Assembly (NCBI RefSeq): GCF_014596085.1
Contig: NZ_JACCJY010000026.1
Coordinates: 27,166-91,165 of the forward strand
Origin: Azospirillum tabaci
GTDB lineage: Bacteria > Pseudomonadota > Alphaproteobacteria > Azospirillales > Azospirillaceae
DNA length: 64,000 nt
Reading direction: 5' to 3'
Positions within the stretch are counted from its first letter, which is position 1. Each line of letters opens with the position of its first letter. Below the pieces are notes generated by a model. It was given only the letters and a program-made list of their open reading frames with translations. It did no database searches and was not told where the DNA came from. The translations under genes and the position numbers were made by a program. Below are positions 8,176-16,509 of the stretch, in pieces.

Positions 8176-9072
8176 ATGTCCAACAATCCGCAGAACGCAG
8201 CAACGGCGCCGGAATCGCCGGTCCGCCGCTCCTACCTGTTCGTCCCCGGAGCCCGCCCGGACCGTTTCGCCAAGGCCCTGGGGGCCGGCGCCGACGCGGT
8301 CATCATCGATCTGGAGGACGCGGTGGCCCCCGGCGACAAGGACAGCGCCCGAACCGCCGTCTGCGCCTTCCTGCGGGAGCACACCGACACGGGCGGGCCG
8401 GCGATTTTCGTTCGAACCAATTCGGTGCGCAGCCGCACCGGCCTGCTCGACATCCTCGCTTTGACGGATCTGCTGGACGGCGCCGCGCCGCGCTGGGCGG
8501 GAATCCTGCTGCCGAAGGTGGACGGGGCCGAGGACGTCCGGCTGGCCGCCGGGCTTCTCGACGAGCGCAAACTGCCCGGCGCGCTCGGCGCGCTGATCGA
8601 AAGCGCCGACGGGCTGGAGAACGTCATGGCGATCGCCGCGGCCTCCCCCCGCCTGTCCTTCCTGATGTTCGGCGGGGCCGACCTGTCGGCGGAGCTGCGC
8701 GTGCCGCTGGCCTGGGAGCCGCTGGTCCAGGCCCGCACCCGCATCGTGCACGCCGCCGCCCGATTCGGGCTGGACGCGCTGGACATGCCGTGGATCGCGC
8801 TGGACGACGAGGAGGGCTACCGGCAGGAGCTGGCGCGCAGCGTCCTCCACGGCTTCACCGCGCGCTCGGCCATCCACCCCAAGCAGATCACCGCCATCCA
8901 CGACGCCTACACCCCGTCGCCGGAGGCGGTTCTCCGCGCCGGGCGGGTCCTGGCCGCCTTCGAGGCCACGGGCGGCGGGGTCTGCGTGCTGGACGGCAAG
9001 CTGGTCGAGCGGCCTCTGGTGCTGGGGTCCCATCGAATCCTGGCATTGGCCCGCCGCGCCGGAATGCTGTAG
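8176..9072 (+). CDS. HpcH/HpaI aldolase / citrate lyase beta-like (CitE) family lyase
   Basis: 298-residue TIM-barrel enzyme of the CitE/CLYBL class that cleaves or forms 3-hydroxyacyl-CoA type bonds. Conserved parts are RRSYLFVPGARPDRFAKA at the CoA-binding start, VIIDLEDAV, Arg80 in IFVRTN, the metal ligands Glu142 (ALIESADGLENV) and Asp169 (MFGGADLSAEL), and AIHPKQ near the end. I chose ATG 8176 (GGAAAG eight bases upstream) over an in-frame TTG at 8161. It is too short and too isolated to be part of a citrate lyase complex, since no alpha or gamma subunit is near. Next to a MaoC hydratase and a CoA-transferase it is most likely a malyl-CoA, citramalyl-CoA or similar lyase. Confidence 0.88.
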   Translation: MSNNPQNAATAPESPVRRSYLFVPGARPDRFAKALGAGADAVIIDLEDAVAPGDKDSARTAVCAFLREHTDTGGPAIFVRTNSVRSRTGLLDILALTDLLDGAAPRWAGILLPKVDGAEDVRLAAGLLDERKLPGALGALIESADGLENVMAIAAASPRLSFLMFGGADLSAELRVPLAWEPLVQARTRIVHAAARFGLDALDMPWIALDDEEGYRQELARSVLHGFTARSAIHPKQITAIHDAYTPSPEAVLRAGRVLAAFEATGGGVCVLDGKLVERPLVLGSHRILALARRAGML

Positions 9073-9125
9073 GCCAGAATCGACCGTTCACGCGCGCCGC
9101 GCCACCGCCACTTGTCCGGACTCCC

Positions 9126-10328
9126 ATGACCACGCAAGAAACCCCGCCCGCCCCCTTCCCCCTTCTGCTGGCGGAGGTGACCAGCGTCCAGACCGTCGCC
9201 ACCCTGTCGGTCCTGACACTGGCGACGGTCGCCCCGCTGGCCGCGGCCTCGCTGGGCGTGGGGTCGGAGGCGGTCGGCTACCAGATCAGCGTCATCTACA
9301 GCGCCGCCGCCCTGGTGTCGGCCTTTGCCGGTCTGGTGGTCCGCCGCTGGGGCGCCGGGACGGTGGGCGTCCTGGCGCTGGGGCTGGGTCTGGTGGGCTG
9401 CCTGGGCATCGCCACCGGCTTCCTCTGGGTGGCGGCGCTGGCCTCGGTGCTGCTCGGCATCGGCTACGGGCTGGTGAACCCGTCCTCCTCCCATCTTTTG
9501 AACCGCTTCACCCCGCCGGCGCGGCGCAATCTGGTCTTCTCGCTGAAGCAGACCGGCGTGCCGCTGGCCGGCGTGCTGGCCGGCCTGACCCTGCCGGGGA
9601 TCGGCGAGATCGCCGGCTGGCGCGGGGCGGCGCTGGCGGTGGCCGCCATGTTCGCGCTGCTGCTGGTCCTCTTCGCGCCGGGCCGCCGGGTGTGGGACGA
9701 CGACCGCAGCCCCGGCCTGCCGATCCGCGGCAACCTGATGGAGGGGCCGCGGCTGGTCTGGCGGGTGCCGGCGCTGCGCGGCTTCGCCCTGATGGGCTTC
9801 TTTTTCTCGGCGATCCAGCTGTCGCTGATGGCCTTCACGGTGAACATGCTGGTGCACGACCTGCACTGGTCCATCGTCTCCGCCGGGCTGGCCGTGTCGG
9901 TCATGCAGGCGGCGGGGGCGGCGGCGCGCATCGGCTGGGGGCTGCTGGCCGACCGGCTGCGCTCCGGCGTGGCGGTGCTGGGCGGCATCGGCGGGCTGTC
10001 CGCCGCCTCCGCCCTGGTCACCGCCGGTCTGGGACCGAGCTGGCCGGTGCCCGCGGTGATCGGCGTGCTGACGGTGTTCGGCGTCGCCGCCATCGGCTGG
10101 AACGGCGTGTTCCTGGCGGAGGTGGCGCGGGTCGCGCCGAAGGGCACGGCCAGCACGGCGACGGGCGGCGCGCTGATGTTCACCTTCTCCGGCGTGGTCG
10201 TCGGGCCGGCGCTGTTCGCCACCCTGTTCAACGCGGTCGGCAGCTACGGCGAGACCTTCGCCCTGATGATGGCCTTCCCGCTTGCCGGGGCGGCGGCCGT
10301 CCTGTTCTGGTCGCGCCGCAAAACTTGA
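9126..10328 (+). CDS. MFS transporter
   Basis: 400-residue polytopic inner-membrane protein with about twelve hydrophobic segments arranged as two six-helix halves. The first half carries VVRRWGAGTVGVLALG after helix 2, the usual loop position, and LNRFTPPARRNLVFSLKQTGVPLAGVL. The second half has AARIGWGLLADRLRSG, a good copy of the MFS loop motif. It is 53 bases after the CitE-like lyase on the same strand and ahead of the TRAP binding protein, so it may import or export an acid of the same pathway. The substrate is unknown. Confidence 0.85.
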   Translation: MTTQETPPAPFPLLLAEVTSVQTVATLSVLTLATVAPLAAASLGVGSEAVGYQISVIYSAAALVSAFAGLVVRRWGAGTVGVLALGLGLVGCLGIATGFLWVAALASVLLGIGYGLVNPSSSHLLNRFTPPARRNLVFSLKQTGVPLAGVLAGLTLPGIGEIAGWRGAALAVAAMFALLLVLFAPGRRVWDDDRSPGLPIRGNLMEGPRLVWRVPALRGFALMGFFFSAIQLSLMAFTVNMLVHDLHWSIVSAGLAVSVMQAAGAAARIGWGLLADRLRSGVAVLGGIGGLSAASALVTAGLGPSWPVPAVIGVLTVFGVAAIGWNGVFLAEVARVAPKGTASTATGGALMFTFSGVVVGPALFATLFNAVGSYGETFALMMAFPLAGAAAVLFWSRRKT

Positions 10329-10358
10329 TGGCGGGGGTCATAGGCCCATCGCGCAGAG

Positions 10359-10370
10359 TTGTCCGTACAA
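10359..10370. promoter_or_regulatory. candidate GntR operator TTGTCCGTACAA overlapping a -10 element
   Basis: Eleven of 12 bases match the palindrome at 8130. It sits about 90 bases before the TRAP binding-protein start. The right half runs into TACAAT (10366-10371), a good -10 hexamer, so a bound regulator would block polymerase. This favours a repressor mode. Confidence 0.55.
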
Positions 10371-10405
10371 TAATGTTGGCGCTCCCCACTGTTTTCCCCT
10401 ATGAT

Positions 10406-10438
10406 CGTTCGGACAAGCGGGCCAGAAGCGTCCGAACG
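10406..10438. repeat. inverted repeat in dctP leader
   Basis: CGTTCGGAC (10406-10414) and GTCCGAACG (10430-10438) are perfect 9-bp inverted arms separated by 15 bases. They lie between the probable promoter and the ribosome site of the TRAP binding-protein gene. This could be an RNA hairpin in the leader or a second protein site. Confidence 0.5.
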
Positions 10439-10458
10439 CAGCCATGGGAGGGAAGCCA

Positions 10459-11490
10459 ATGTTCAATCCGTCACTCTTCAGGCCATTCTGGGCGAAGACG
10501 CTGCTGGTCGGAATGACCGTGGCCGGGCTGGCCGCCGGGACCCCGGGGCAGGCCCGCGCGCAGGCGGCGCCGGTCGAGATGGTGATGACGGACGAGATCG
10601 CGACGTCCCACTGGACCGCCAAGATGATGGACGAGTATGCGGCCCTCATCGAGGAGCGCTCGAAGGGCCGCATCAAGCCGAAGGTCTTCCACTCCGGCAC
10701 GCTCTACAAGGACAAGGACGCCGTCGCCGCCCTCGGGTCGGGCGCCGTGCACATGGTCTGGCCGGTCAGCGTGCAGCTTGAGAGCATCGCCCCGCAATAC
10801 GGTGTGGTGAATCTGCCCTTCGCCGTCACCGACGCCGCGATGTCCAAGCCGGAAACCGCGCAAGAGGTCTCGAAGCTGCTGTCCGGGCTGGTGGCCGACA
10901 AGGGCATCCGCGTCATGGGGCTGATGCGCACCGCCGACCTGATCTTCCTGTTCAAGGACAAGGAGGTCGACTCCGTCGGCGACCTGAAGGGCAGCAAGAT
11001 CCGCCTGACCGGCGGGCGCGTCCTGCAGCTGCTGATGCGCGACTTCGGGGCCAGCCCGGTGTCGATGCCCGCCTCCGAGATGGCGGCGGCGCTGATGCAG
11101 GGGGCCATCGACGGCATCTACACCTCCGCCGGCGGCTGGGAGATGGTCGGCACCAACGCCGCCAAGGTCGCCTCGCTGGTGCCGGGCATGAGCCTGCTCA
11201 CCTACTCCGTCCTGGTCGACGACAAGTGGCTGAAGGGCCTGCCCGACGACTTGCGCCAAGTGGTGGAGACGACCACCAACGAGATCATCGCCAAGCAGTG
11301 GCAGCGCGCCATCGACGCCGACAAGAAGACCATGGACCAGATGATCGCCCAGGGCGGGCGTCTGGCCGTGGCGCCCGAGGCGGAGCAGGCGAAGTTCCGC
11401 GAGGTCGCCAACAAGGTCAACCAGGACTATGTCCGGCGCTACCCTGAGGTCTGGAAGCAGTATCAGGCCATCGTCGGCAACAAGAGCTGA
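10459..11490 (+). CDS. dctP: TRAP transporter periplasmic substrate-binding protein (DctP family)
   Basis: 343 residues with a signal peptide of about 35 residues ending in GQARAQA. The mature part has the DctP hallmarks: an early strand EMVMTDEIATSHWTAKMM, FHSGTLYKDKDAVAALGSGAVHMV, the LPFAVTD segment, LKGSKIRLTGGRVLQ and MQGAIDGIYTSAGGWE. In this family a conserved Arg in the LKGxKIR block usually grips the carboxylate of the ligand. I chose ATG 10459 because GGGAGG sits just upstream; an ATG at 10444 would place that site inside the gene. It is separated from the permease genes (1-1086), but shares their probable regulator. Confidence 0.92.
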   Translation: MFNPSLFRPFWAKTLLVGMTVAGLAAGTPGQARAQAAPVEMVMTDEIATSHWTAKMMDEYAALIEERSKGRIKPKVFHSGTLYKDKDAVAALGSGAVHMVWPVSVQLESIAPQYGVVNLPFAVTDAAMSKPETAQEVSKLLSGLVADKGIRVMGLMRTADLIFLFKDKEVDSVGDLKGSKIRLTGGRVLQLLMRDFGASPVSMPASEMAAALMQGAIDGIYTSAGGWEMVGTNAAKVASLVPGMSLLTYSVLVDDKWLKGLPDDLRQVVETTTNEIIAKQWQRAIDADKKTMDQMIAQGGRLAVAPEAEQAKFREVANKVNQDYVRRYPEVWKQYQAIVGNKS

Positions 11491-11514
11491 GGCGATCCCC
11501 CTCGCTTCACCTCG

Positions 11515-11561
11515 CGGTGCGGGCAGCGTTCCGGAAGGGGCGCCACCCGCACCGTTTTTTT
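11515..11561 (+). terminator. intrinsic terminator after dctP
   Basis: CGGTGCGGG (11515-11523) pairs with CCCGCACCG (11546-11554) and is followed directly by seven T residues. This is a textbook rho-independent terminator 25 bases after the dctP stop. Confidence 0.88.
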
Positions 11562-11569
11562 AAGTGCGC

Positions 11570-12271
11570 TCAGACCGACCGCATGAGGCCGCCGTCCACC
11601 CGGATGTTCTGACCGGTGATGTAGCCGGCCCCGTCGGAGGCGAGGAAGGCGACGGTCGCCGCGATCTCCTCGCTCTTGCCGTAGCGGGCCATCGGCACGC
11701 CCTGGCGCCGTTCCTCCGTCGCCGGCAGGCTGTCGATCCAGCCGGGCAGCACGTTGTTCATCCGCACATTGTCGGCGGCGTACTGGTCGGCGAACAGCTT
11801 GGTGAAGGAGGCCAGCCCGGCCCGCGCGACGGCGGAGGTCGGGAACATCGGGCTCGGCTCGAAAGCCCAGGCGGTCGAGATGTTGATGATCGCCCCGCCC
11901 TTCTGCCGCACCATGACCGGGGTTACCAGCCGGACCGCCCGGACGACGTTCAGGAAATAGACCTCGACCCCCTTGTGCCAGTCCTCGTCGGTCAGCTCCA
12001 GCAGCGGCTTGCGCGGGCCGTGGCCGGCGCTGTTCACCAGCGCGTCGATGCGGCCCCAGCGCTCCATCGTTCGGGTCACCAGACGCTCCAGGTCCTCGGC
12101 GGACTGGTTCGAGCCGGTCACGCCGATGCCGCCCAGTTCCTCGGCCAGAGCCTCGCCCTTGCCGGAGGAGGACAGCACCGCGACCTTGAATCCGTCCGCC
12201 GCGAGGCGCCGCGCCGCCGCGGCGCCCATGCCGCTGCCGCCCGCGGTGATGATGGCAACCTTATCGCCCAT
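11570..12271 (-). CDS. SDR family protein with atypical active site
   Basis: 233-residue Rossmann protein of the short-chain dehydrogenase family. The cofactor motif ITAGGSGMG (residues 8-16), NSAG (80-83) and the C-terminal ITGQNIRVDGGL are normal. Ser132 (NISTAWAF) is at the catalytic Ser position. However, the block that usually reads YxxxK reads TSAVARAGLASFTK: alignment puts Thr145 at the Tyr and Ala149 at the Lys. Either it uses other residues, or it is not an oxidoreductase of the standard type. ATG 12271 follows GGAGAGGG. It is convergent with dctP across a terminator, and no partner gene is obvious. Confidence 0.85.
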   Translation of the reverse strand: MGDKVAIITAGGSGMGAAAARRLAADGFKVAVLSSSGKGEALAEELGGIGVTGSNQSAEDLERLVTRTMERWGRIDALVNSAGHGPRKPLLELTDEDWHKGVEVYFLNVVRAVRLVTPVMVRQKGGAIINISTAWAFEPSPMFPTSAVARAGLASFTKLFADQYAADNVRMNNVLPGWIDSLPATEERRQGVPMARYGKSEEIAATVAFLASDGAGYITGQNIRVDGGLMRSV

Positions 12272-12409
12272 GATTCGTCATCCCTCTCCTGCCGGAACGG
12301 TTCGTCCGTTCCTTCTCTCCTCCTGTATCGCACCGGATGCAGGACGGGGCCAAGGGAAGCGTGCGCGCGCCCTCGGGCGCCGAAAGGACGGCGCCGGATT
12401 CAGGGTCGG

Positions 12410-12535
12410 TCAGCGGACGAAAAGGAAGGCCAGCGACGCGACCGGAGCCACGGTGACGAAGCCGACGGCGACAAAGCGCTCGACCGGGCTCCAGGACGCC
12501 CAATCCCGCTGAAGCGAGGACAAGAACGACTTCAT
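12410..12535 (-). CDS. 41-residue single-helix membrane peptide
   Basis: A short open frame, ATG at 12535, stop TGA at 12410, preceded by GAGGGATC. The product begins MKSFLSSLQRDWASWSPVER and then has a hydrophobic run FVAVGFVTVAPVASLAFLFV ending in Arg. This makes a basic/aromatic amphipathic N-terminus followed by one membrane helix with the C-terminus just outside it. Such layouts are seen in small inner-membrane regulatory peptides. It has no recognised family. The support is the composition, the ribosome site and the lack of a competing gene here. Confidence 0.5.
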   Translation of the reverse strand: MKSFLSSLQRDWASWSPVERFVAVGFVTVAPVASLAFLFVR

Positions 12536-12742
12536 GATCCCTCACGGACCGGCTGATGTTGCAATGCATATAAGATACGGTTTCCGGGGGCGTTCGTGCC
12601 AGGGGCGTGGCTTCCGTATCGCGAAATATCAGGGGGTGATGCAGCGCCGCCACAGGCCGGAAAGCGGCACTCCGAAAGGGCTTCGGCGGACCGGCGCCGT
12701 CAAAGGTTGCCCATCGGCCACAGGGTTCGATGGACGGGAGGA

Positions 12743-13873
12743 TCAGGACGGCGCGCCGCCGTTCCCGCCGAACAGGGCGAGGATGCGCGCCGCCGCCAAC
12801 TCCGGCGGAATCGACGCGATGCAATGCGCCTCGGCCGCCGTGCAGCTTTCCGCCACGCAGGGCGCGAGCGCCGCCGCGGGCCGCAGCACCAGCACGCGCG
12901 CGCACCAGGGGCGGAAGCGTTCCGGCGCGTGGAAATGGTTGGGGTCGCCGCCTTCCGGATGGCAGGAGAAGACGGCGACCGGCGCCCCCACGGCGGCTCC
13001 GAGATGGGCCGGGCCGGAATCCATGGCGATCAACCCCGCCGTCCGCTCGATCACCGCCGCCGCCAAGCGCAGCCCGGTCCGCCCGGTGAGGTCGGTCACC
13101 CGCCCCGGCAGGGTCGCGGCGATCCGCTCCGCCGCCGCCCGCTCCAGCTCCGTGCCGAGAACCGCCACCCGCGCGCCGAGCGCGATCGCCACCACGGCGA
13201 CCACCGCCGCCAGCCGCTCCGGGGGGTATTCGCGGCGTGAAGCGGCGGCTCCCGGCGCCACGGCGATGATCCGTTCCGCCGCCGCACCGGCCAGCAGGCG
13301 GGCCGCCTCCGCCCGGTCCTCCGCGGTCAGATGCACCTCCACCCCGGCATGGTCCGGCACGCCGCCGGCGAAGCGCAGCAAGGCGAGGTTCTGCTCCACC
13401 TCGTGGCGGCCGGGCGGGGGCGTCAGCCGGTGGGTGTAGGCGCGGTCGAAGCCGGCGTTGCCCGACGCCTTCCAGGGCGTGACCGTCTCCGAGAAGCCGA
13501 GGACGGCGCGGGCGCGGCTGCCCGCGGCGAGCGCCGTGGCGCCGTGGCGGTCGAAATCGTAGCGCGGGATTAGCGTCAGGTCGAAGCCGGCGCGGAAGGC
13601 CTCCGCGAAGGCCGCGGCGCCGCCGGACGTGACGCCGCGCAGATCGATGCCGCCGCCCGGCTTCGGATGCGGCGCCACCACCGCATCGACGTGCGGGCAG
13701 GTCTCGGCGAGGTCGGCCACGGCGGGGCGCACCGCCAGCACGATGCGCGCCCGCGGCGCCGAGTCCCGCAGACCGCGCAGGAAGGGCGTGGCGAGCACGA
13801 AGTCGCCCGCCTCGTCCAGCTTCACCACCAGGATGCGCCGGGCGGCGGCAAGGTCGATGGGAGCGTCCGTCAT
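12743..13873 (-). CDS. glycosyltransferase family 9 (heptosyltransferase-like)
   Basis: 376 residues with the GT9 fold: an N-terminal ILVVKLDEAGDFVLATPFLRGLR segment equivalent to the glycine-rich start of WaaC/WaaF, a central IIAVAPGAAASRREYPPERLA acceptor/donor strand, and the LIAMDSGPAHLGAAVGAPVAVF motif that binds the sugar nucleotide. The C-terminus has a run of Cys (CVAESC, HCIASI) as in other TPR-linked family-9 enzymes. ATG 13873 overlaps the stop of the upstream TPR glycosyltransferase (ATGA). The pairing suggests both act in one glycosylation process, possibly of a surface protein or polysaccharide. Core LPS heptose transfer is possible but less likely in this setting. Confidence 0.85.
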   Translation of the reverse strand: MTDAPIDLAAARRILVVKLDEAGDFVLATPFLRGLRDSAPRARIVLAVRPAVADLAETCPHVDAVVAPHPKPGGGIDLRGVTSGGAAAFAEAFRAGFDLTLIPRYDFDRHGATALAAGSRARAVLGFSETVTPWKASGNAGFDRAYTHRLTPPPGRHEVEQNLALLRFAGGVPDHAGVEVHLTAEDRAEAARLLAGAAAERIIAVAPGAAASRREYPPERLAAVVAVVAIALGARVAVLGTELERAAAERIAATLPGRVTDLTGRTGLRLAAAVIERTAGLIAMDSGPAHLGAAVGAPVAVFSCHPEGGDPNHFHAPERFRPWCARVLVLRPAAALAPCVAESCTAAEAHCIASIPPELAAARILALFGGNGGAPS

Positions 13874-16509
13874 GCCGCGCTCATGTCGATGCGGGCGGGC
13901 GGCAGGCTGGCGCACCAGCGCCGCCACGCCATGCGGTAGCCGGCCTCGACCGCCCGGACGTACACCGCCTCGTCCATCAGCGGGGAGCGCGCCATCCGCT
14001 CGCGCAGGCCCGCGCGTTGCGCCTCCAGGAAGGCACGGTCCGTGGCCAGCCGGACGGCGAGCGCCACATAATCGTCCTCGCGCTCCACCACCAGCCCGCC
14101 CAGCCCGACGCTGCCCAGCATCGTGGCGCCCCAGCGGGAGATCATCGCCTCCCCCGCGATGGACAGCACGGGGACCCCCATCCACAGCGCGTCGCAGGTC
14201 GTCGTGCCGCCGTTGGCGAAGACAGGGTCCAGCGCGCAGTCGAGCAGCCGATAATCCTCGTAGGGGTCCGGGGCGGTGCCGCGCAGCAACAGCCGCGACT
14301 CCTCCACGCCATGGGCAGCGAAGGCGTCCAGCACCCGCCGCGCCACGCCGCCGCCGGACAGCCCGCGCCACTTCAGCATCAGCCGCGCCTCCGGCACCGC
14401 CGCCAGCACCCGCCCCCACAGCGCCAGCGTGGAGGCGTTCAGCTTCGTCAGGTTGTTGAAGGAGCCGAAGGTGAACACCCCTGTCGTCTCCACCGGCGGG
14501 CGGTCGGGCGGTGTCGCGGCGGACTCGGCGGGGCGGTAGCACAGCACGCTTCCCGGCAGGCGGATCAGCTTCTCGGTGTGCAGGGCGTCCGCGCTCGCCG
14601 CGGCGAAGCGGTGGTCGGAGAACTGGTAGTCCATCGCCGTCAGCCCCGTCGTGTTCGGGTAGAGCGGCAGGCTGACCTGGAGCGGCGCCGGGCGGCGGAT
14701 GAACAGCGGCATGCGGTTGCGCGACATGTGCCCGCCGCAGTCCACCAGCACGTCGATGCCGTCCGCCCGGATCAGGCGCTCCAAGTCGCCGTCCGGCAGG
14801 GCCGCGACATCGCGCCAGCGGTCGGCCAGCGCCGCGAAGCGGATGGTCGCGGCGTCCTTCGGCAGGTCGGCGTAATAGCAGGTCACCTCCACCGCCGACC
14901 GGTCGTGGCGTTCGATCAGCGGCAGCAGGAAGTGATAGCCCGGCCCCGGATAGCGCTGGAAATCCGGCGACAGATAGCCGATGCGCAGACGGCGCTCCGG
15001 ATCGCGGTTCACCGCGTCGAAGCGCGGAGCGGCGGGCGGCACTGGCGTCACGGCGCGTTCGAACCGCCGGTGCTCCTCGAACACCGCACCGAGGTCCGCC
15101 TCCTCGGCGAAGCACAGGCAGAACAGCAGGTTGGAGCGGACCTCCGCATCCTGCGGCGCGCGGTCCAGCGCGGCGCGCAGGGCGGCCACCGCCTCGCCAT
15201 GGCGCCCCAGCGCCATCAGCGCGACGCCCAGGTTGGAACTGGCCAGCGCCTCCCGCTCCGCCGTGCGCAGGGCCAGCGCCCGCCGCAGCAGGGTCAGCGC
15301 GTCGTCGAAGGCGCCCGCGTCGATGGCGTGGGTGCCGAGGTTGGTCCAGCCGGCGGCCCCGTCGGGCTGCAGCGCCACCGCGCGGCGGAACCACGCCCGT
15401 GCGGCCTCGGAACGCTTGGCCCGATGCTGGACAGCCCCGGTGTTGAGAACGTAGCCGGCGTCCTCCGGGGCGGCGCGGACGGCGCGGCGGGCGGCGGTCG
15501 CGGCCTCCTCCATCGGACCCAGGGCAGACAGCGCCATGGCCAGCCCGGTCAGCGCCGGCGCGGAGTCCGGGGCCAGCGCCAGGGCGCGCCGGTAGCAACG
15601 CGGCGACGCCGCGGGATGCCCCCGCTCCTGCCACAGGTTGCCGAGCACCAGAAGGGAGTCGGGCGCCGGAGCCAGCACCGCCGCCCGTTCCAGCCACGCC
15701 GCCCCCTCGCGCCAGGGTCCCGCCACGGCCAGCGCCGCGCCCAGGATCTTCGCGCCTTCGCCGTGACCCGGCTCCAGCGCCATCAGCCGTCGCCCCGCCT
15801 CCGCCGCGCCGGCCATGTCGCCCAGCGCGTGGCCCAGGCCGGTCACCTGCTCCTGCGCCTGGACCAGCAGCGGCGCCAGGGCGGCGGCGCGGCGGAAGGC
15901 GGCGAGCGCGTCCCGCGGGCGCCCGGCGTCGCGCAGCGCAGCCCCCTGGTTGTAGACGGCCAGCACTTCACCGGGAGTGAGCGCAGACGCCCGCCCGTAC
16001 CAGCCGGCCGCCGGGCCGGGCCGCCCCAGATCGTACAGCGCGTCGGCCAGCGCGTTGGCGGCCTCCCTATCCTCGGGCTGCAAGGTCAGCAGGCGGCGGA
16101 AGGCCCGCGCCGCTGCCTCCGCCCGGCCCAGCTTCGCCTGGGCGGCCGCCTCCAGCCGGTGATGGTCGGGGACCAGCGGGGCGAGACGGGCGGCGTGGCC
16201 GTAGGCGTCCGCGGCCTCCGCCCAGCGCCCCGCCGCCTCCAGCACGCGGCCCAGGTTGAGGCGGAAGACCGGCTGTGTCCCATCCTTCGCAACGGCCTTG
16301 CGGATCAGCGCGATCCCGGCCTCCGGATCGCCGGTCTGCGCCGTCAGCAGGCCCAGCAGATGCAGCGCGTCGCTCTGGTCGGGCGCATGGCGCAGCACCC
16401 GCTCGTAGAGGGGCCGCGCCTCCGCCAGCCGCCCGTTCTGGTGATGGACGACGGCCTGCGCCAGCGTCTCCTGGAGCGTGGCAGTGGAAGGGTCGCGGCT
16501 GGCACTCAT
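13870..16509 (-). CDS. TPR-containing SPINDLY/OGT-type glycosyltransferase (GT41)
   Basis: 879 residues. The first half (about 10-480) is a run of tetratricopeptide repeats, easily seen in units such as HLLGLLTAQTGDPEAGIALI and WTNLGTHAIDAGAFDDALTLL. The second half is a GT41 domain: RRLRIGYLSPDFQRYPGPGYHFLLP, VLVDCGGHMSRNRMPLFIRRPAPLQV, VFTFGSFNNLTKLNASTL and NGGTTTCDALWMGVPVLSIAG. The last two are the nucleotide-sugar site of O-GlcNAc-transferase-like enzymes. Bacterial members modify flagellin, adhesins or unknown proteins. The gene is coupled to the GT9 gene and is divergent from the ECF sigma operon. Confidence 0.9.
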   Translation of the reverse strand: MSASRDPSTATLQETLAQAVVHHQNGRLAEARPLYERVLRHAPDQSDALHLLGLLTAQTGDPEAGIALIRKAVAKDGTQPVFRLNLGRVLEAAGRWAEAADAYGHAARLAPLVPDHHRLEAAAQAKLGRAEAAARAFRRLLTLQPEDREAANALADALYDLGRPGPAAGWYGRASALTPGEVLAVYNQGAALRDAGRPRDALAAFRRAAALAPLLVQAQEQVTGLGHALGDMAGAAEAGRRLMALEPGHGEGAKILGAALAVAGPWREGAAWLERAAVLAPAPDSLLVLGNLWQERGHPAASPRCYRRALALAPDSAPALTGLAMALSALGPMEEAATAARRAVRAAPEDAGYVLNTGAVQHRAKRSEAARAWFRRAVALQPDGAAGWTNLGTHAIDAGAFDDALTLLRRALALRTAEREALASSNLGVALMALGRHGEAVAALRAALDRAPQDAEVRSNLLFCLCFAEEADLGAVFEEHRRFERAVTPVPPAAPRFDAVNRDPERRLRIGYLSPDFQRYPGPGYHFLLPLIERHDRSAVEVTCYYADLPKDAATIRFAALADRWRDVAALPDGDLERLIRADGIDVLVDCGGHMSRNRMPLFIRRPAPLQVSLPLYPNTTGLTAMDYQFSDHRFAAASADALHTEKLIRLPGSVLCYRPAESAATPPDRPPVETTGVFTFGSFNNLTKLNASTLALWGRVLAAVPEARLMLKWRGLSGGGVARRVLDAFAAHGVEESRLLLRGTAPDPYEDYRLLDCALDPVFANGGTTTCDALWMGVPVLSIAGEAMISRWGATMLGSVGLGGLVVEREDDYVALAVRLATDRAFLEAQRAGLRERMARSPLMDEAVYVRAVEAGYRMAWRRWCASLPPARIDMSAA

